64,000 nucleotides of DNA from Amphibalanus amphitrite (lineage: Eukaryota > Arthropoda > Thecostraca > Balanomorpha > Balanidae), in assembly GCF_019059575.1 (NCBI RefSeq), contig NW_024882317.1, positions 1 through 64,000 on the forward strand, read 5' to 3'. Made by a program: the position numbers and the translations under genes. The notes beneath the pieces are model-generated. The model was not told where the DNA came from. It made no database searches and was given only the letters and a program-made list of their open reading frames with translations. Positions 28,301 to 41,795 of this stretch are shown in pieces (the stretch's first letter is position 1; every line of letters begins with the position of its first letter).

Positions 28301-31300
28301 AGGACGTCAGGAGGGCGGAGCTGCTGTGTAGGCCTAAGGAAGGGATTACCGGACGCTTGAGCCTGACAGCCATGCGTCATAACTCAGCAAGAAGAAGGCC
28401 AAGGCATGGAGGGGGCGCGGGGGGAGACAGAGGTTGGATATAAAGGGATGATGGGATAAAGACGCAGACGAGAGGGGTAGGGCATAGACCTCTGTATACA
28501 GAGTTCTATGGGTAGGGAAATGGGATGATTGGGGAAATGCTGGTTGGGATATCAGTAAGACCATCTTTCACTGACTGCACGCTAGTATCAGGAAGAGACA
28601 ATAATGCTGAAAATGTAGGTATTTTTCATCTTCATTTAAATATTACTATTGGACGAGCTTTTTACTTTTTTCTAGGATTCTGAACTTTGAAATTCGCGGG
28701 AAATAAATTCGGGTGAAATGTAAAGCTTCCGATGACCAGTGTTATCTCTCGATAAATCAGTCATCCACACCATTGACATCCATTATAAATTGTGTGTCAA
28801 AACAAAGTGTGGCAATTCAAATAAATGAAGCAGCTATAACCAGCCATGAAGGGTAATTTACATATAAACCAAGACGACCACATGACCATGAAACTACACC
28901 GAGAAATTACCATCATTGTAACACCCATTACGTCATTTACCACCTCCGAGCTAGCACCGTTGCGACACCTAATGAGTGAGTGCCAGTGGCGTACCAACTA
29001 CCAGCTACCCAGCCCCAACCCGCCTGCACTAGACGGGTGCAATTGGGGCAGTAAGGTGCCTCATCGGGGGGGGGGGGGCTCGGATCCAGCCCCTGGGGCA
29101 AGCGTGGACTTCAGGTCACGTGAGAGACCATACAGCATCTAGCGCTCGGGGGCATAGGTCACGTGACTCAGTATAACACATCCAGCGCCTTGGGGGCTCA
29201 CCTCGACTCCAAAGTCACGTGACTCAGTATACAACATCCAGTGCCTACGGCCACGCTCATACTCCAGGTCACGTGAGAGAGCGTACTGCATCAGGTGTTT
29301 CTGGGCTAACAGCTCTCTGTGAGTCGCTGTGGCGACCGGTCTGTTTCCCGCTGGCCTTGTGAGAGATGTGGGCCTGCCGCGAGGTGTAAGGTGAATATGT
29401 GGGACTTGAGAGAGGTGCTGTTGACGGTGGACGGTAGACAGTGGATAGACGGGGTGGACAGTGGAGAAAATGACCCAGTAGCGGCGCAACACCTATAATT
29501 TAGGGGGGGGGGGGCACTGCCGACTTTTGGTCCCATTCTTTCCCTGCAACGCCCATAGGGCTAATGTTAAAATGCCAAAATCAAAGGGGGGCACGGTGCC
29601 CCGGTACCCTCCCCGTTCCGCCGCCTATGAACTGACCGAATAACTAGTCGACAATTCATCATTGATTTCAGATTGAATTGACGATTTTTTTTTATATAAC
29701 ATTCGGTATTGAGCTGATACTGATATGTACGTAGCTGTTTATAACTTCAGTGCCTTGAGCGACGCGTCAAACCTTACATATATAAAATGAAAAATTAACA
29801 ATTAGACGTTTTCCTGCAATACGTGTAATACGCAGCTCAACACGACAATGCTAAAAATAAATAAATAAGCCTACTTCAACCATTAACCAGTTTCAAAGTG
29901 TCTAACGCATAAAATCCATGACAGCAGCCCGTTAGACACTATCGCAAAATCCGAGCTAAAATTCAACCCAGCCTTATGATAGACGTCTCATTAATAAGCA
30001 TCAATCAGTATCGTTTGTAATGAACCAAGTCCATGCAAGTTTACGAAGGACTGGCGATCAGTTTATCAACAGCTTAGAATGTTGATAAAGCTCTGATCGC
30101 AGAGATGATTTAGCTCAGAAATGTTTGTGTGTGTTGTTGGCTGCAGTAGGGATGACCGAATGCCGATCTGAGAGGCCCTGATCTGTGGCAAGGCGTTATT
30201 CGATGGACTAAAAAATCCCTAGTCAGTGGATCAAATAGGTACTGAATACCATCTTATAGAAGTAAACATGCTGTCTGCCAAGGACTGCCACCAGAAACTG
30301 TGGCGAACGTACGACTCATGTGTTACGAAATACAAATGCATTGCGTCACGGACGCACATCCACAAAATTTGCTTCATCCTATGCCAAGAAATCAATCGTA
30401 ACATCTCATGCTCATTCCTTACACACCTCGGGAAACTTTCGCAGCAGGAAAAGCCACTCACTCATAATTAGCCCAGGAAGTTACAAGATGGCGCCACACC
30501 TCAGCCCGGCCGGCAATTAAAGCGTTAGTTACACCACTCGTATGAGCTGCGGGGGTGCTGTTAATTAGCGTTTTAGTGACACTGAGACGGACTAATTTCG
30601 GCCCTGCTCACACCGGTGTCGGCTCGTCCGAGGCACGCGCGGGCGGTGGAACCGAAGAGCAGCTCACGGTCAATTTGGAGGGCTTGAGGTTGACTGAAAC
30701 TGGATCTGGATGAGGGGTGGACATATGCATACTTAGAAAGACAGTGAACTATGAGTGGGAAGCACACTTGCTTACTTCACCATATGCCGGTTGCTGAGTA
30801 TAATATCGCAATACGTTGAAAAGGGGACGTTGCAGTGCCGCGTCTTGTCACGAACTTAAACTTCCCCTTTGGGCAGACAGTAGCATAACACTTCACCGCA
30901 AGACACGATCCTCATCTATTGCGATCTGAGACTATCTCGCCTGACGCAGTCCACAAGACACAAGTCTTGAGTTGAAGTTGAAACCCACATCGACCTGCCA
31001 GGACAGATTTGGTTCAATCCACCTACTTGAAAGCAGTCCCGCATACTGCATGATGATATTACAAGTACCGAATTCAATACAAACTTCTTCAATCCTTTGA
31101 TGCAGGACGGCATTGGAAGGACCGACAGTCGCTCAGTAAACCATTTTGCTCGCCGCTCAGCCAGGGGTGACCGATCCGGCCAGACTACAGGGTGCTGAAT
31201 TGTGAGCGGAAGGGACCAGAGGTACCCCGGTCCACCCGCCTACCTCCCCCACACCTCTGCTCGACACACCTGCCCAGGAAGATGAATAACCCGACCATCC

Positions 31301-33966
31301 GGCTAGGGAGAGAGGTGGCGAGCGCAGGCCATTTCTGCGCCCCTCCTCCCGGGTCATTGTGACCGTCCCGGCCGGCCCGGCAGGATCAGGCGCCGTCTGA
31401 ACTGCGCTTTGTCCGTCCCGCCGGAGCCGATCTGAATACAAAGTCGGCAAAGGTCAGATTGGTGTGTCGGCCGGTGACAGTATGAGCCGTATTGACGACG
31501 TGAACGGTGACACCACAATGGGTGCCGCGGATCGCGGCCAGACACCTGCTACGGTTATTTTTGTTTACGATCCTCAGGACTGCGCCCGAGCGCGGTGCGA
31601 GGCTGGCGCTATGCGACAGATCTGATCTCGGTTTGGTGTCATGAATGACACGAAAGCGATCGTGTCTTTTCAACTAATAAGCACGTGTCTGCAGTGCAGC
31701 CCGTGCTACCAAGCTTGCCATTTTTCGGATTCTATCACTCGTTCCGGAGAAAAATAGCCCGGTGATTGAAAGCCAATGCATGTCTGGTTTACGCAATGAA
31801 TACCAAACGAGGCAACAATGTCGATCATATCGCCACTTCCGACGCGCGAAGCAGGCGACTTAAACCGGCCGATCGATTCAATGCGGGATTCCAATACGGA
31901 TAATACTAACTGTATCGATGACACTGAGCTAATCTTCAGAAACGTGTCTGTTGAAGACTGACAGCCGACCAATAATCCTTTCATTCTGGAAACGGATATG
32001 CTGGTAATTAGAATTTTACGATGGAAAAGTCCACTATGGCATGCCATTAGGTCGGCTGAAAGATCAATGGTAAATATATGAATGGGATTAGTATGCAGGG
32101 ACTAGAAATATAAGCAAAGTAAAGTCCAAAGCGGTGCAAATGTTTCCCCGAATGAAAGCACCGTTGGTCGATTGCCGTCTGCCACCTGGCCAAGGTACTT
32201 ACATGCAATGTGCAACATCAACGGACTTAAAAAAGTACGGTGTAGAATCCGGAAAGGTTTCTCGAATTTCTAAATATATACTCCTCTCTTTGCCTCCTTT
32301 GTGATGTTCTGCCATTCAAAGCTTTGTAAAGGAGCATTGGCTAGTTTTCTGCGCGGGAAACGGCGACTTTTATCAACTATACAGACGCGGCTGGACATTT
32401 GTCTCTAATGCCCCCTGAATCCACCGGTCTTTCATGCACTAACTCACGGCCAGCTCACCGTATCTCTACCCCTGTACTGTGTGATGGTTCGAAATCCCTT
32501 GCCACGGGGCTAGCATTGGACTAGCATCAGGTTTTACATGGCCGAACATGGCTGAACAAGCGATTACAAGCCTACCTCCCGCGGATATTTCTCAGCCAAC
32601 ATCTTCATAGCGGACACTCAACGTTACTACTCAGACGTCTTTGGTACTTCTCAATGCATTGGACTTGCAATGCTCAGTGCTCACTGACTGCACAATGCAC
32701 AGTGATCATACATAACACTGAACGTAACGGATAGATCGCAAAGATAGCAATCATCTCAAGCTTATCGTCGTAGACATTTATTGACAGGAATCTGCTTCGG
32801 CAATTTTATTGGCGACATTTATTGATAGAGGAACATGAGGTGTCTGATGCACCCGCAAACTTGGTCATCGAAACTCGTATCGATCGGTTTAGTGTTTGTG
32901 ATACTGAATGGATGTCGGTGACTGAGAAAGTCACCCGTCAGGATCTGAGGGTGCAAGGGAACACCGCTTGCAGGGGGCTAATCCGAGGCTGGTTTGACCA
33001 GAAAGGTACCTGTACCGCCCCGCAGCGCGAATGACCTGGGTAGAGCCCGTGGTGGCGCGGGTGCACAAATCTGCTTGGAGACCTATATAACTTCTGACAT
33101 GAGATACCTTGACATGGACACCAGTGTGTGTAAGTTTTAAAAGGATAGCCATTTATAGGAACACTGTAAAAATCCAAAGTACGACTACCTATATTTTAGC
33201 TCAGTTGCTACACAACAAAAAGTGAGCCAAAAACAAAAGTCACGAAATATTCGTTGTTACAAAAAAATGAAAATAAAAAACGCACCCCTTTACCTCTGGC
33301 ACGAGCCAACTACTGTCGGTCTCCAGAAAAGCGTCCAAGTTTTCCTTATATGGACAAAAACGAGTCGTCCGTATAATATGCATGGCACGTGGAAAAATGG
33401 GCCTGTCGCCACATTTACCTAGATTGACTGCTGTCATTCGGCGACACTTTGACACGCGATGGCACGAGCCTTCCCAAATACGGACTTATTTTTAATGTAG
33501 AAAATGAATGCGGACGTCAACGGAAAGCCCGGGTCATACAAAACCTTGCCTTGTTGCTGGAAATTAAGGCGCTTCATAAGAAATCAGTGTCTTAAATGAA
33601 GATTGGTCATCGGTTATAGACTTCGTATGATGACAATATTGCTTAGTTAAGTGCCATGTTAAAAGGCTAAGTATGATTGCGAATTTTCATGATCATGAAT
33701 GTTACCACTTGTTATTTGGAATTAAAATAAATGAACACAAGCTGAGACGATGCATAATAAATCAGCTTCTTCAGATCGATAATCTCTCAGCCACAAGATA
33801 TTTGTGATAAAGGAGCCGTCAAATCTGCCCCCAGAAAACTTAGTCCGATGACTAAACCATAACGTTATGTAAAAGTTCGTCAACACAAATACTCTTCGGG
33901 TAAGCGTCGTCACCGTCCTCTGATACCTTGGCCTCACTATACTCGTATATCCACCGCACCAACCCC
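28301..33966. other. No gene recognised apart from the E-box repeat
   Basis: Probably netrin intron. Poly-G runs near 29068 and 29503 and a G/C-rich stretch at 29500-29630 look like repeat debris. The remainder is unstructured. Confidence 0.55.
29111..29290. repeat. Tandem repeat carrying four GTCACGTGA E-boxes
   Basis: GTCACGTGA starts at 29115, 29158, 29214 and 29268 (spacings 43, 56, 54) within units that also share GACTCAGTATA and ACATCCAG(T/C)GCCT. GTCACGTGAC is a perfect palindrome of the bHLH-ZIP (MITF/TFE, USF) type. Confidence 0.75.
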
Positions 33967-34065
33967 ATCCGGTCCCACACATCACAAACCCACCACTCCC
34001 CGTCCCACCATTCCCAACCCATCAACATTCTCCCGTCCCATCATTCCAAACCCATCAGCATTCTC
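33967..34065. repeat. 33-bp tandem repeat, three copies
   Basis: 33999-34031 and 34032-34064 match closely (CCCGTCCCA, ATTCC, ACCCATCA, CATTCT), with a weaker copy before them. Confidence 0.75.
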
Positions 34066-36596
34066 AGTGGTACGATTGGCACAACTCCACCAAAATCTGG
34101 CACGACCGATCACCAACCCGGTGTAAATGTGCCTGCCTGACAGTCATTGACGACTGGCAAAAGATGGCCGACTGATTTGTAGAGCCGCTGACACCAGTGG
34201 CTGAGGCCCACACCTGGTTCAACATATCACTACCGGGCGAATGATGTTCAACACTGTATCGGCGCCAAGATAAGTGGTAAATTGCTAATTGTTTGAAGTA
34301 TTTTTATGATTGTTTTGTCTAAGAAATAAGCGGTTGGTAAATATACGATCGGTAAGCAATAGACTGTTTGTTTGGGTATAATTTGCAAGCTTAGTTAAAA
34401 TAAATTTGACGCACATTCTGGGTAGGTAATGCAATTCGAATCGTGCCAGTCAATACCGCAACCAGAAACAGCAAATTGTCACCAATTATTTTGTCCCGCG
34501 ACCAATCAGGGTTTCAGCAATTTCTTGTTTGTTCCAGAAATGCATCTCTGCTGCAAAAAATATTTTGTCAATCTTCTTTTTTAAATATATGAGACATTTT
34601 AGCAGTCTGTTCCTCCCCAATCCTGCGGAAGGCGGCCACGTTTTCTGCCTCATTCGATGTGGAATGTTTTAGTGACCGTAGCCTTCTTAATTAGGTTGCG
34701 TGAGGACGGCGTTTCAACACGTCACGAAGGAACTTCAAAAAATTGAACCGTCTACCTGGGAGTTGAAACGTCAAAAGCTATTCTCCCTTTGTATTCATTG
34801 TCACTGAAAAACAATGGAAACACAAAAGGACACGACCTGAGCAAATTCTAGGACATGTTTTTCAAACATATTGAAGGCGTCATTTCAAGATAAAATCCAA
34901 TGTTATGCTGATCCATTACGTACTTACAGATCATGCCATATCCCTAAATAGGCCGGTGTTCTTATAAGTTCCATTATTTACCCAGTTTTTCAACACATGC
35001 CTTCAATGGAGTGAATAAATATAACATCAGTTTTACATCGTATTCCTATACTCCCCTGATCATTCATTACCTATACCTTTCCTTTACGTGTTGTACATTG
35101 CATACCATGCACTTGTTTATGGACGAAGTTGCTTCCACCAAAATACAATGATTTTCCTGGTGCTGAAGGAATTTGTGTGATGTAAAAAGCCGCTCTCGTC
35201 ATGTGTTTCGTAACGAGAGTAAAAAAACAATGAAGCTGAACATTGAAATGAAGACGATTGATTTGGTTACGAAGACGATGTAATGAATAACACAAATCCA
35301 GTAGATGAATGATAAGTGTACGTCAACTTCATTCAATCCACGCATATTCATGCTTTGTCTGGCTTATCGTAAATTACGATTGAACTAAGCCGTACGATTC
35401 GTAATATTCTTAGGTGATATGCTTCAACATAACAAAGCAGCCTATGCTCTGGGACGGAATAATGCTAAATGGATAAAATTAATCCCTTGAGGCATAATAT
35501 TATGCCATGAAATTCGCAGCTTCCATGTTAAAATGTTTAATTTTTGTCGACGGCTCTGATAAACACAAATTTCAGCTTTCTGCGATTTTATTAGCACGAA
35601 GGTAAAAAATAATAAAACATGAGGGGATGCGTCTAAACAGGCGTCTAAACAGTCTACTTTCTGGCAGCGAAAGTGCAAGCAGAAGGCTCTCAAACATCCC
35701 GAAACAGCCAGGCCACGCCCCGACAGACCGCCATCCAACGCCACGTGCACCAGCAAGGTCACGTCTGAGACCCAATCAGCCGAACGAAGAGCCAGTCCCA
35801 CAATCGACGCTTCATTGACAGCCAATCCCCGGTGCTCAGATTGTATTCACAGCCCGGCCCGAGAACTCGGCACATAAATCGTACGCGGCTCGAGACATAA
35901 ATGGTCGACGTCTTTCGCGTCGGCTCATTCCCGATTCGGACGGTCATTATTCACAGCGCCGCCACGATGTATGTAGGTACGAGCTGACATAGACAAGGAG
36001 CAGACGTGTTCTGTGCTAGGCTAGAGGTAAGAGAAGAAGGCAAAGGGAGATAGGTGCGAAGCAGAAGCACACACGCTCTGTGTTGGGAGAAGGACCTTAC
36101 GGTCGGAGACGGTTGGTGGGGATCCTAAATAACATCTGTTCCAAGAGTTCAAACGGATGTAACTGGGACTGAATGAGTGCCAGATCTAATTGTTTTTAAG
36201 CGGTCGATAGCTTTTATTTTGCACACGTCACATGTGCACAACGCAATGAAGACGGTTCATAGGAGACATGGTACAATGTGCAAGCATTCGTGCTATTTTG
36301 ACTTGTGGAAGTGACCATATTATTCAAACCTACTGCCCCCTAATGGCATCGCAAGCTTGAATGCAATCAGGGCAGCAGCTCTAAGAATAGAGCGCTGAAC
36401 CGTGCACGTGCGCACCGCACAAGCTGCCCCTGTGCCCAACGCTGACGCATTAGCATGCGTTCCATGAAGGCGCTTCACCTCAGACAGAAATTCGGTGTTA
36501 TCAGTCAACATGGAGTCAGTTGAAGACACGACGTACGCGGAATTACATATTCTGACACTACTGACCCAGCAGTCTGACAGCAATGATCAGTCACTA

Positions 36597-36635
36597 CACG
36601 TGTCATGACACGTGACATTACAAGTGTCATGACAC
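36597..36635. repeat. 18-bp perfect palindrome and partial second copy
   Basis: CACGTGTCATGACACGTG (36597-36614) is fully self-complementary. GTGTCATGACAC recurs at 36624-36635. Each half of the first palindrome contains a CACGTG E-box. Confidence 0.8.
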
Positions 36636-37389
36636 GTAGAGTGACCTCACCCTGATGTACCGACAGTAGTCGGTAAAAGGGATAAGACCAGCCTACACAG
36701 ATGATCACTTGTTAAACAGATGTATAGGTACGATTGAGGATGGTTCAGACATCAAAAACCACTATAAGCTGGTCAGGCCGGGATAAGAGTCCCGCTTTTC
36801 AAAAGTTCATTCCCGACCTTTAGGGGTGATTTCAGTTGAATATATGATATGCATACAATGTACATTCTTATGAAATTTTAATAATTTGGTACACACAAAT
36901 TTATGTGTGATGAATTTCAGTAAACCTGTTAAACGTGGGCAGCACGTCCAATATGTATAATATTTTCGACTTCCAATTCCAACACATACAATAAAATGTA
37001 TAATGAGGCGAAACTTAACTACAGTCGGCACAGCACAGGTGTGCAATTCAATTCAATATTCATCCAGATAGGTCGTGATTCCCAGCCAGGTGCAAATATG
37101 CATGATTTTAGAGGCCGACACGAATTCCAATAGGGACCGAACATAAATTATTATCCGTAACAATGTCAAGCTATAAAATGCTAGAAGGCGAAACTAGTGT
37201 TTCAGCGTGTTTCAATGTGTACAGCACGTCTATATGCTTGATAAAATCACGCAAGCAATGTGTAATTTCGTAGAAATACCTACACATATGCGGAATAACA
37301 AATGCTCGAACATACGAAGCAAAGTGTTCACAAATATTCAGCACCTATTGTTGATGCTATTTGCACTTTTTGACACCACAAAATGCGCA

Positions 37390-37465
37390 AATTTAGATAT
37401 CCGGATAGCAGGATAATCCGGATCCACTATCCCGGATAACCCACGGATAGTTCACGGATGATTGC
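37390..37465. repeat. GGATA/ATCCGG-rich short repeat
   Basis: Repeated CCGGATA, GGATAATCCGGAT and CACGGATAG motifs over about 75 bases. Confidence 0.5.
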
Positions 37466-39474
37466 ACCTGTCTTGGACCGACTGATGTGAATCACTGTCC
37501 AGCCAAACCCCTGACGGCGTCACTCGACAGCAGCAACAGCTTCCTGCAGCATGCAACGCGATTCCCGCTTGTTGCATTAGCAAGCACCGACGAAAAGATG
37601 CATAAAAGTGTATCCTGTGGAACATGTTTTTCCATGATACATGATCGTTCCTTCACAACTAGTGGCTGGTTAACATTTATTGCGCCTGCCACACAAGCGT
37701 CCGATACATGATCACCGGTTTTGCAACCGGCAACAGGTGTTCAGGGCACGGTTGACACGCGGTTCGCGTTAACGCGCCGCATTTTTGATCCATGAAAAAG
37801 AATTAAAACGCGAATGGGAATGCACACACCCAGCATTAACAGCTTTTCATGCAGCGCGGGGATGTCAGTGACAACCGATTCGTTTGTTTGTGTCACTTTG
37901 ATTTATTATTAACATCACAGCCGGAACTGGAAGGCTGTGGCATTGCACACCTCTCGCTATGAGCAATGAGCATCACCGTTGGTCATTGACCAGTGTCTAC
38001 CGGTCAAGCACCACCTGCAGGAGGCGAGCCCTCCTTCCCAGTCGCTCTCTCACGCTCTCATACTGCACACACCATGGCACCTGGCAGGGCCGGAAGCCGA
38101 CAGACAACCGATCAGGCACGACACAGCCCCTCACCATGGCGAGTTGGTAGATGGAATCATCACGGCGCTGCATCTGCATATAGGCTAGGTAGCGTGAGAG
38201 CCGGTGAAAGACAGGCTCTCGTGGCTGTCGGCAGGGAGCGACAGCGTGCAACAGTGAGCTGCTACAGCGCTGAACAAGAAGTCCGTACAGTGAACAGATC
38301 GGGGTTGACGCCTGTAGACGCCATAGTTTTCTTTGCATCGGATGTACATGAATACATATTTGTTTGTGTATGCACTTTTTATAGCCGTCAATCGGCATTG
38401 CAAGAATTGCAGCATGTGAGACTTCATAATGCCCTCGGTAGACTTGACTGAGGAAGCATTCCTTGAAAGTTGAAAACAAGCCAAATAAAATCAAGAAGCG
38501 GGAAACGCCCTTTCCCATGAACGAAGCTACCTAGCTCTTGACGGGATGAGATGTTCGAAGGTCCCGAGTCGAGCACACCCCTAATTAAGCTGTTAAGGAA
38601 CTCTCATAGCCGTCATTTTCGTAGCAATATGTAGAAGTTGCATAGTTTGTGCTAAAGTCTGGAGCTAAAATTTGCTTAATTAAAGCATAACGGTCTCCGT
38701 TCCATGCAGCATTGCTGATCATCAGCCTGCCGCTGAGCATTGGCCAAGTTCTCAGAGATGCCAAGCTGACGTATAGACTCAGCTGTTTGTCACATATTTT
38801 CACCACAGACTATTGCCGCACCCCTCCGCCATCCTGTTCGTCGTTAATCGTTCCGTTTTTGGAACCAACCGGATATTATCCCGGTAGCCAAATGTCATTT
38901 GCGCGAGCTGAGGAAGCCAGCTTAAATCAGACACAGGGTCTGCCCAGACGAGACGATCACTAACTCTGAGGGAAATGTCGCAATGTAACCCACCGGAAAT
39001 GAAGAGCGAAAAATAAAAAGAAGCTAAGTTCAAGCTGGGTCAGTTAGTGAACGCCAGACGCCGGGCAAGGTTGTCTTTCAGGATAGGTTTGTTTAGAGAT
39101 AATCTTCGCCTAAGAATGGTTCTCGAGATCCAGTGTTCAGGTCTTATGTATTTTAGGATGACGTTCATTCCAAAAAAATACAAAAATATGTATGGTTAAT
39201 TAATAAAATCAAAATCAAACACAGACAGCGGAAACGTGATGCTAATACAAAAACATGTATAAGAGTAAAGAAAAGGCCATCGCAAACCGTTTAGACGCAT
39301 GCCCGTGTGTTTGACGAACTTCAAAGCGGCAGTGTCGGGGTTTACAAAGACAGGTATGCCAAACGGGGATTGTGATCACTGAGGACTGAGCAGGCACCCG
39401 AGCGACGGTCTGTCTTGTCGGAATCTCTAGTCGTATTGAGACGCGTCGCCCGTCGGTCGCACCGGACGCTGTTT

Positions 39475-39550
39475 GAAGAACACAGAGGACCACAGGGGAC
39501 CGCACAGGACCACTGAGGACCGCACAGGACCGCACAGGACCACAGAGGCA
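39475..39550. repeat. Short tandem repeat (ACCGCACAGG / ACCACAGAGG)
   Basis: Seven or more 10-13-base units of GGACC(A/G)CA. It opens artefactual frames on both strands. Confidence 0.75.
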
Positions 39551-39995
39551 CGGGGTAAGCGCAGGTGGCCCATACAGGGGCGACTTGGTCCGCCCGGTCG
39601 TCCGCGCCGTCCGCGCCGGCCGGAACGCGCCGGACCGAACCTTTCGCCGGGACCGGCCCGGCCAGTAACAAAAGGGCCGCGTAGACCGGTGATCAAGGGA
39701 AAAGGGGGGAGTGTGGGTGGCCGGCCGGCGGAAACGAACACCTGGGACTGCCACCGTCCCAGCAGGGGGGGGGGGGACGGAGCGAGGGTGCCCGACCCGA
39801 GACGGATTGTCTCACAGACCGCGCGGCGGCGACGGAGGCGGCGGCGGTGGCGGCGGGGCTCTGAGGTGTCGTTTTCACACCCCGGTGACGGTGGCTACCT
39901 GAGAGGACGGACGGTGCCTCACAGCGGGAGGGCGAGGGGTTCGGTGATCAGGACCCACGAGGAATGTGTGTCTGTCTGTCTGTACCTCGGTACAT
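39551..39995. other. GC-rich stretch, no gene
   Basis: Very GC-rich with a GGCGGCGGTGG run (39835-39860) and a poly-G at 39766-39775, next to the MULE. Frames here are compositional artefacts. Confidence 0.6.
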
Positions 39996-40004
39996 GCCTG
40001 ACAG

Positions 40005-41382
40005 GGTTCTGCGACACCTGAGCGAGCGCCATTTCAGCGAACGATATTTGAGCGAAACATTTTCAGCGATTATCAATTCAAGCGATTGACTTTTTCAGCG
40101 ATTGTCAAATCGGCGAATTCAATCACAGCGATTAGCAACTTTAGCGAGGACCAGAATCACCGAAACCAGATTGAGCGAATATATGGTGGTCAATGGGAAA
40201 CCAATTGAGCGAATACAGTTACAGCGAAACCGAACGCGACGAAATTCAATAACTTGCTACTTTCCGGAAATTCTTGCCCCATGGGATACCCGTTTGGTAT
40301 GTGTCACGGCTAAAACAAGGATTCTTTATAACAAAATGTGGGACAAGGTTTTAACATTTACTCCAAATTTGCAGCCAGTATCTTGTACCACTGATTTTGA
40401 AGTCGCGGCACATTAGTCGATGAGACACCTTTTTCCTGGGATTCAAATAAGAGCATGTTTTTTTCATTTTGGGCAAGCAATTTCGAGGAGGGTTTGTGAT
40501 TTGGGGCTTAGAATGTCATGCATTCAGGACGAAAATTTCCGTCCTGATTATGCATTTGTCGTCCTGAAATTGGCATTACTTTCGTCTCAGATTGTGGTCA
40601 ATAGTTTTGAGTAGCTGGATGAACTTCGGGAACAAAGTAATTTGGAAATTCTTGCACCTCTTTACGCATCATTTGAAGACACATACATCGGACGACCAAC
40701 AAGGGGTGGGAGGAGAAGAAGGCGGGCAAAATTTTGAATCGAAAATGTGGAACGTGAGAGATAAAGACGACGGAAGGAATGCCAAGGACCAATATTAAAC
40801 TCGAGGGATGGCACAGGGGAATCCAGTCTATGTTTCAGGGACCTCACCAAAATATCTTATTCGTACGGTGCTTCATGGGACAAAAACAAATTTTACAACA
40901 TGGGGAACTGATCCAAATTCAAGCAGGGAATTTCTCGAAAAACGGCGCAAGCAATATGAATCCCTGAACAAACGTTTGGTCACCATTATTGGCAAAGGGC
41001 AGGGGTGCGAAATTGAACCGTTGGAATTTTTGAGAAATGTAGCATTGGAGCTCAATGCCTGACCTTTGAACGTGGCATCCGCCATCCAGTTCCGGATAAC
41101 CATGAGAAAATTCCGGAAATATTCGCACGTATAAGCTCGCAAAAGTTAAAAAAAAAACACACACACACACCGTTACAGGACGATAAAGTGATTCGCTGAA
41201 CCGACAGTCGCTCAAATTGTAGTCGACGAAATAGATGTCGCTGAAACATAGCTTTCGCTAAAATTGATAATCGCTATATCTGATAATCGCTGAACTTGAT
41301 AATCGCTGAATTGTCATTCGCTGAAAATGGTTCGCTCAAATGACGTTCGCTCAAATGACACTCGCTAAAGTCGCTCGCACCG
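40005..41382 (+). mobile_element. Mutator-like (MULE) DNA transposon, decayed
   Basis: A 9-base direct repeat GCCTGACAG flanks the element (39996-40004 and 41383-41391), the target-duplication length typical of MULEs. Each end carries about 130-200 bases of inverted terminal repeat built from short units containing AGCGA (left, to about 40215) or TCGCT (right, from about 41180). The interior encodes a broken MULE transposase. At 1378 bases it is shorter than a full MULE, so it is internally deleted as well as mutated. Confidence 0.85.
40240..41062 (+). pseudogene. MULE transposase remnant
   Basis: Recognisable MULE segments occur in order: PNLQPVSCTTDFEVAA with the conserved acidic DFE (about 40360-40410), then FPGIQIRACFFHFGQAISR (40430-40487), IGRPTRGGRRRR (about 40671-40720), PRTNIKLEGWHRGIQSMF (about 40780-40835) and a C-terminal LEKRRKQYESLNKRL (about 40932-40978). 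Stops interrupt the first frame at 40414 and 40612, another follows near 40733, and the frame then shifts at least twice. The upstream part of the catalytic domain (first aspartate region) is not visible. It is non-functional as it stands. Confidence 0.85.
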
Positions 41383-41391
41383 GCCTGACAG

Positions 41392-41795
41392 ATCCACCGG
41401 CCTGGGATCTTCGCGAGTAGCCATTTCGCATGAGCGCGCTCATTAGTTCCAGATGTTTACGAAGGAGGACGCTGCTTCGGTGCCACGTTTTGAACTGATA
41501 ATTCAAGCAATTATTTCTCATTATATCAGCTAGTCGAAGCTATTGTCACTGGTCAGGGAGAACGAGTGTGGTTATAACTAGTCCTTATAACATGCAGCCT
41601 CTAGATTGAAGCCTGCAACACATCCACAAAGTGATAACGGAAGGTTGCTATTCATTTGTTAGAAGCACTGTTCGTTGAAATGGTGCCTTTCTACTGAGAA
41701 ATAAAACTGAGTTCTCGGGCAACTTTGCAAAAGATGCCGGAGTATCCCGGGATCGGCTGCTGGCGGCCGACATTTGCGTGTACGGCCGAACTCAC
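41392..41795 (-). other. 5' part of netrin intron
   Basis: Begins at the GTGAGT donor (41795 downward). No further exon is recognisable. Confidence 0.75.

Larger units (their letters stand above)
34066..39474. other. No gene recognised
   Basis: Probably netrin intron. Contains the palindromes at 36597 and the GGATA repeat. The 173- and 152-residue frames at about 38.0-38.5 kb overlap on opposite strands and match nothing known. Confidence 0.55.

Noticed and set aside
37993-38518. 152-residue plus and 173-residue minus frames
   Set aside because: Mutually overlapping on opposite strands, with no domain.
39473-40021. 182-residue plus and 170-residue minus frames
   Set aside because: Overlapping frames in a GC-rich tandem-repeat region with Arg/Gly/Pro-biased translation.
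40240-41062. Domesticated MULE transposase gene
   Set aside because: Three stops and at least two frame shifts with target duplication still present; a decayed transposon is simpler.
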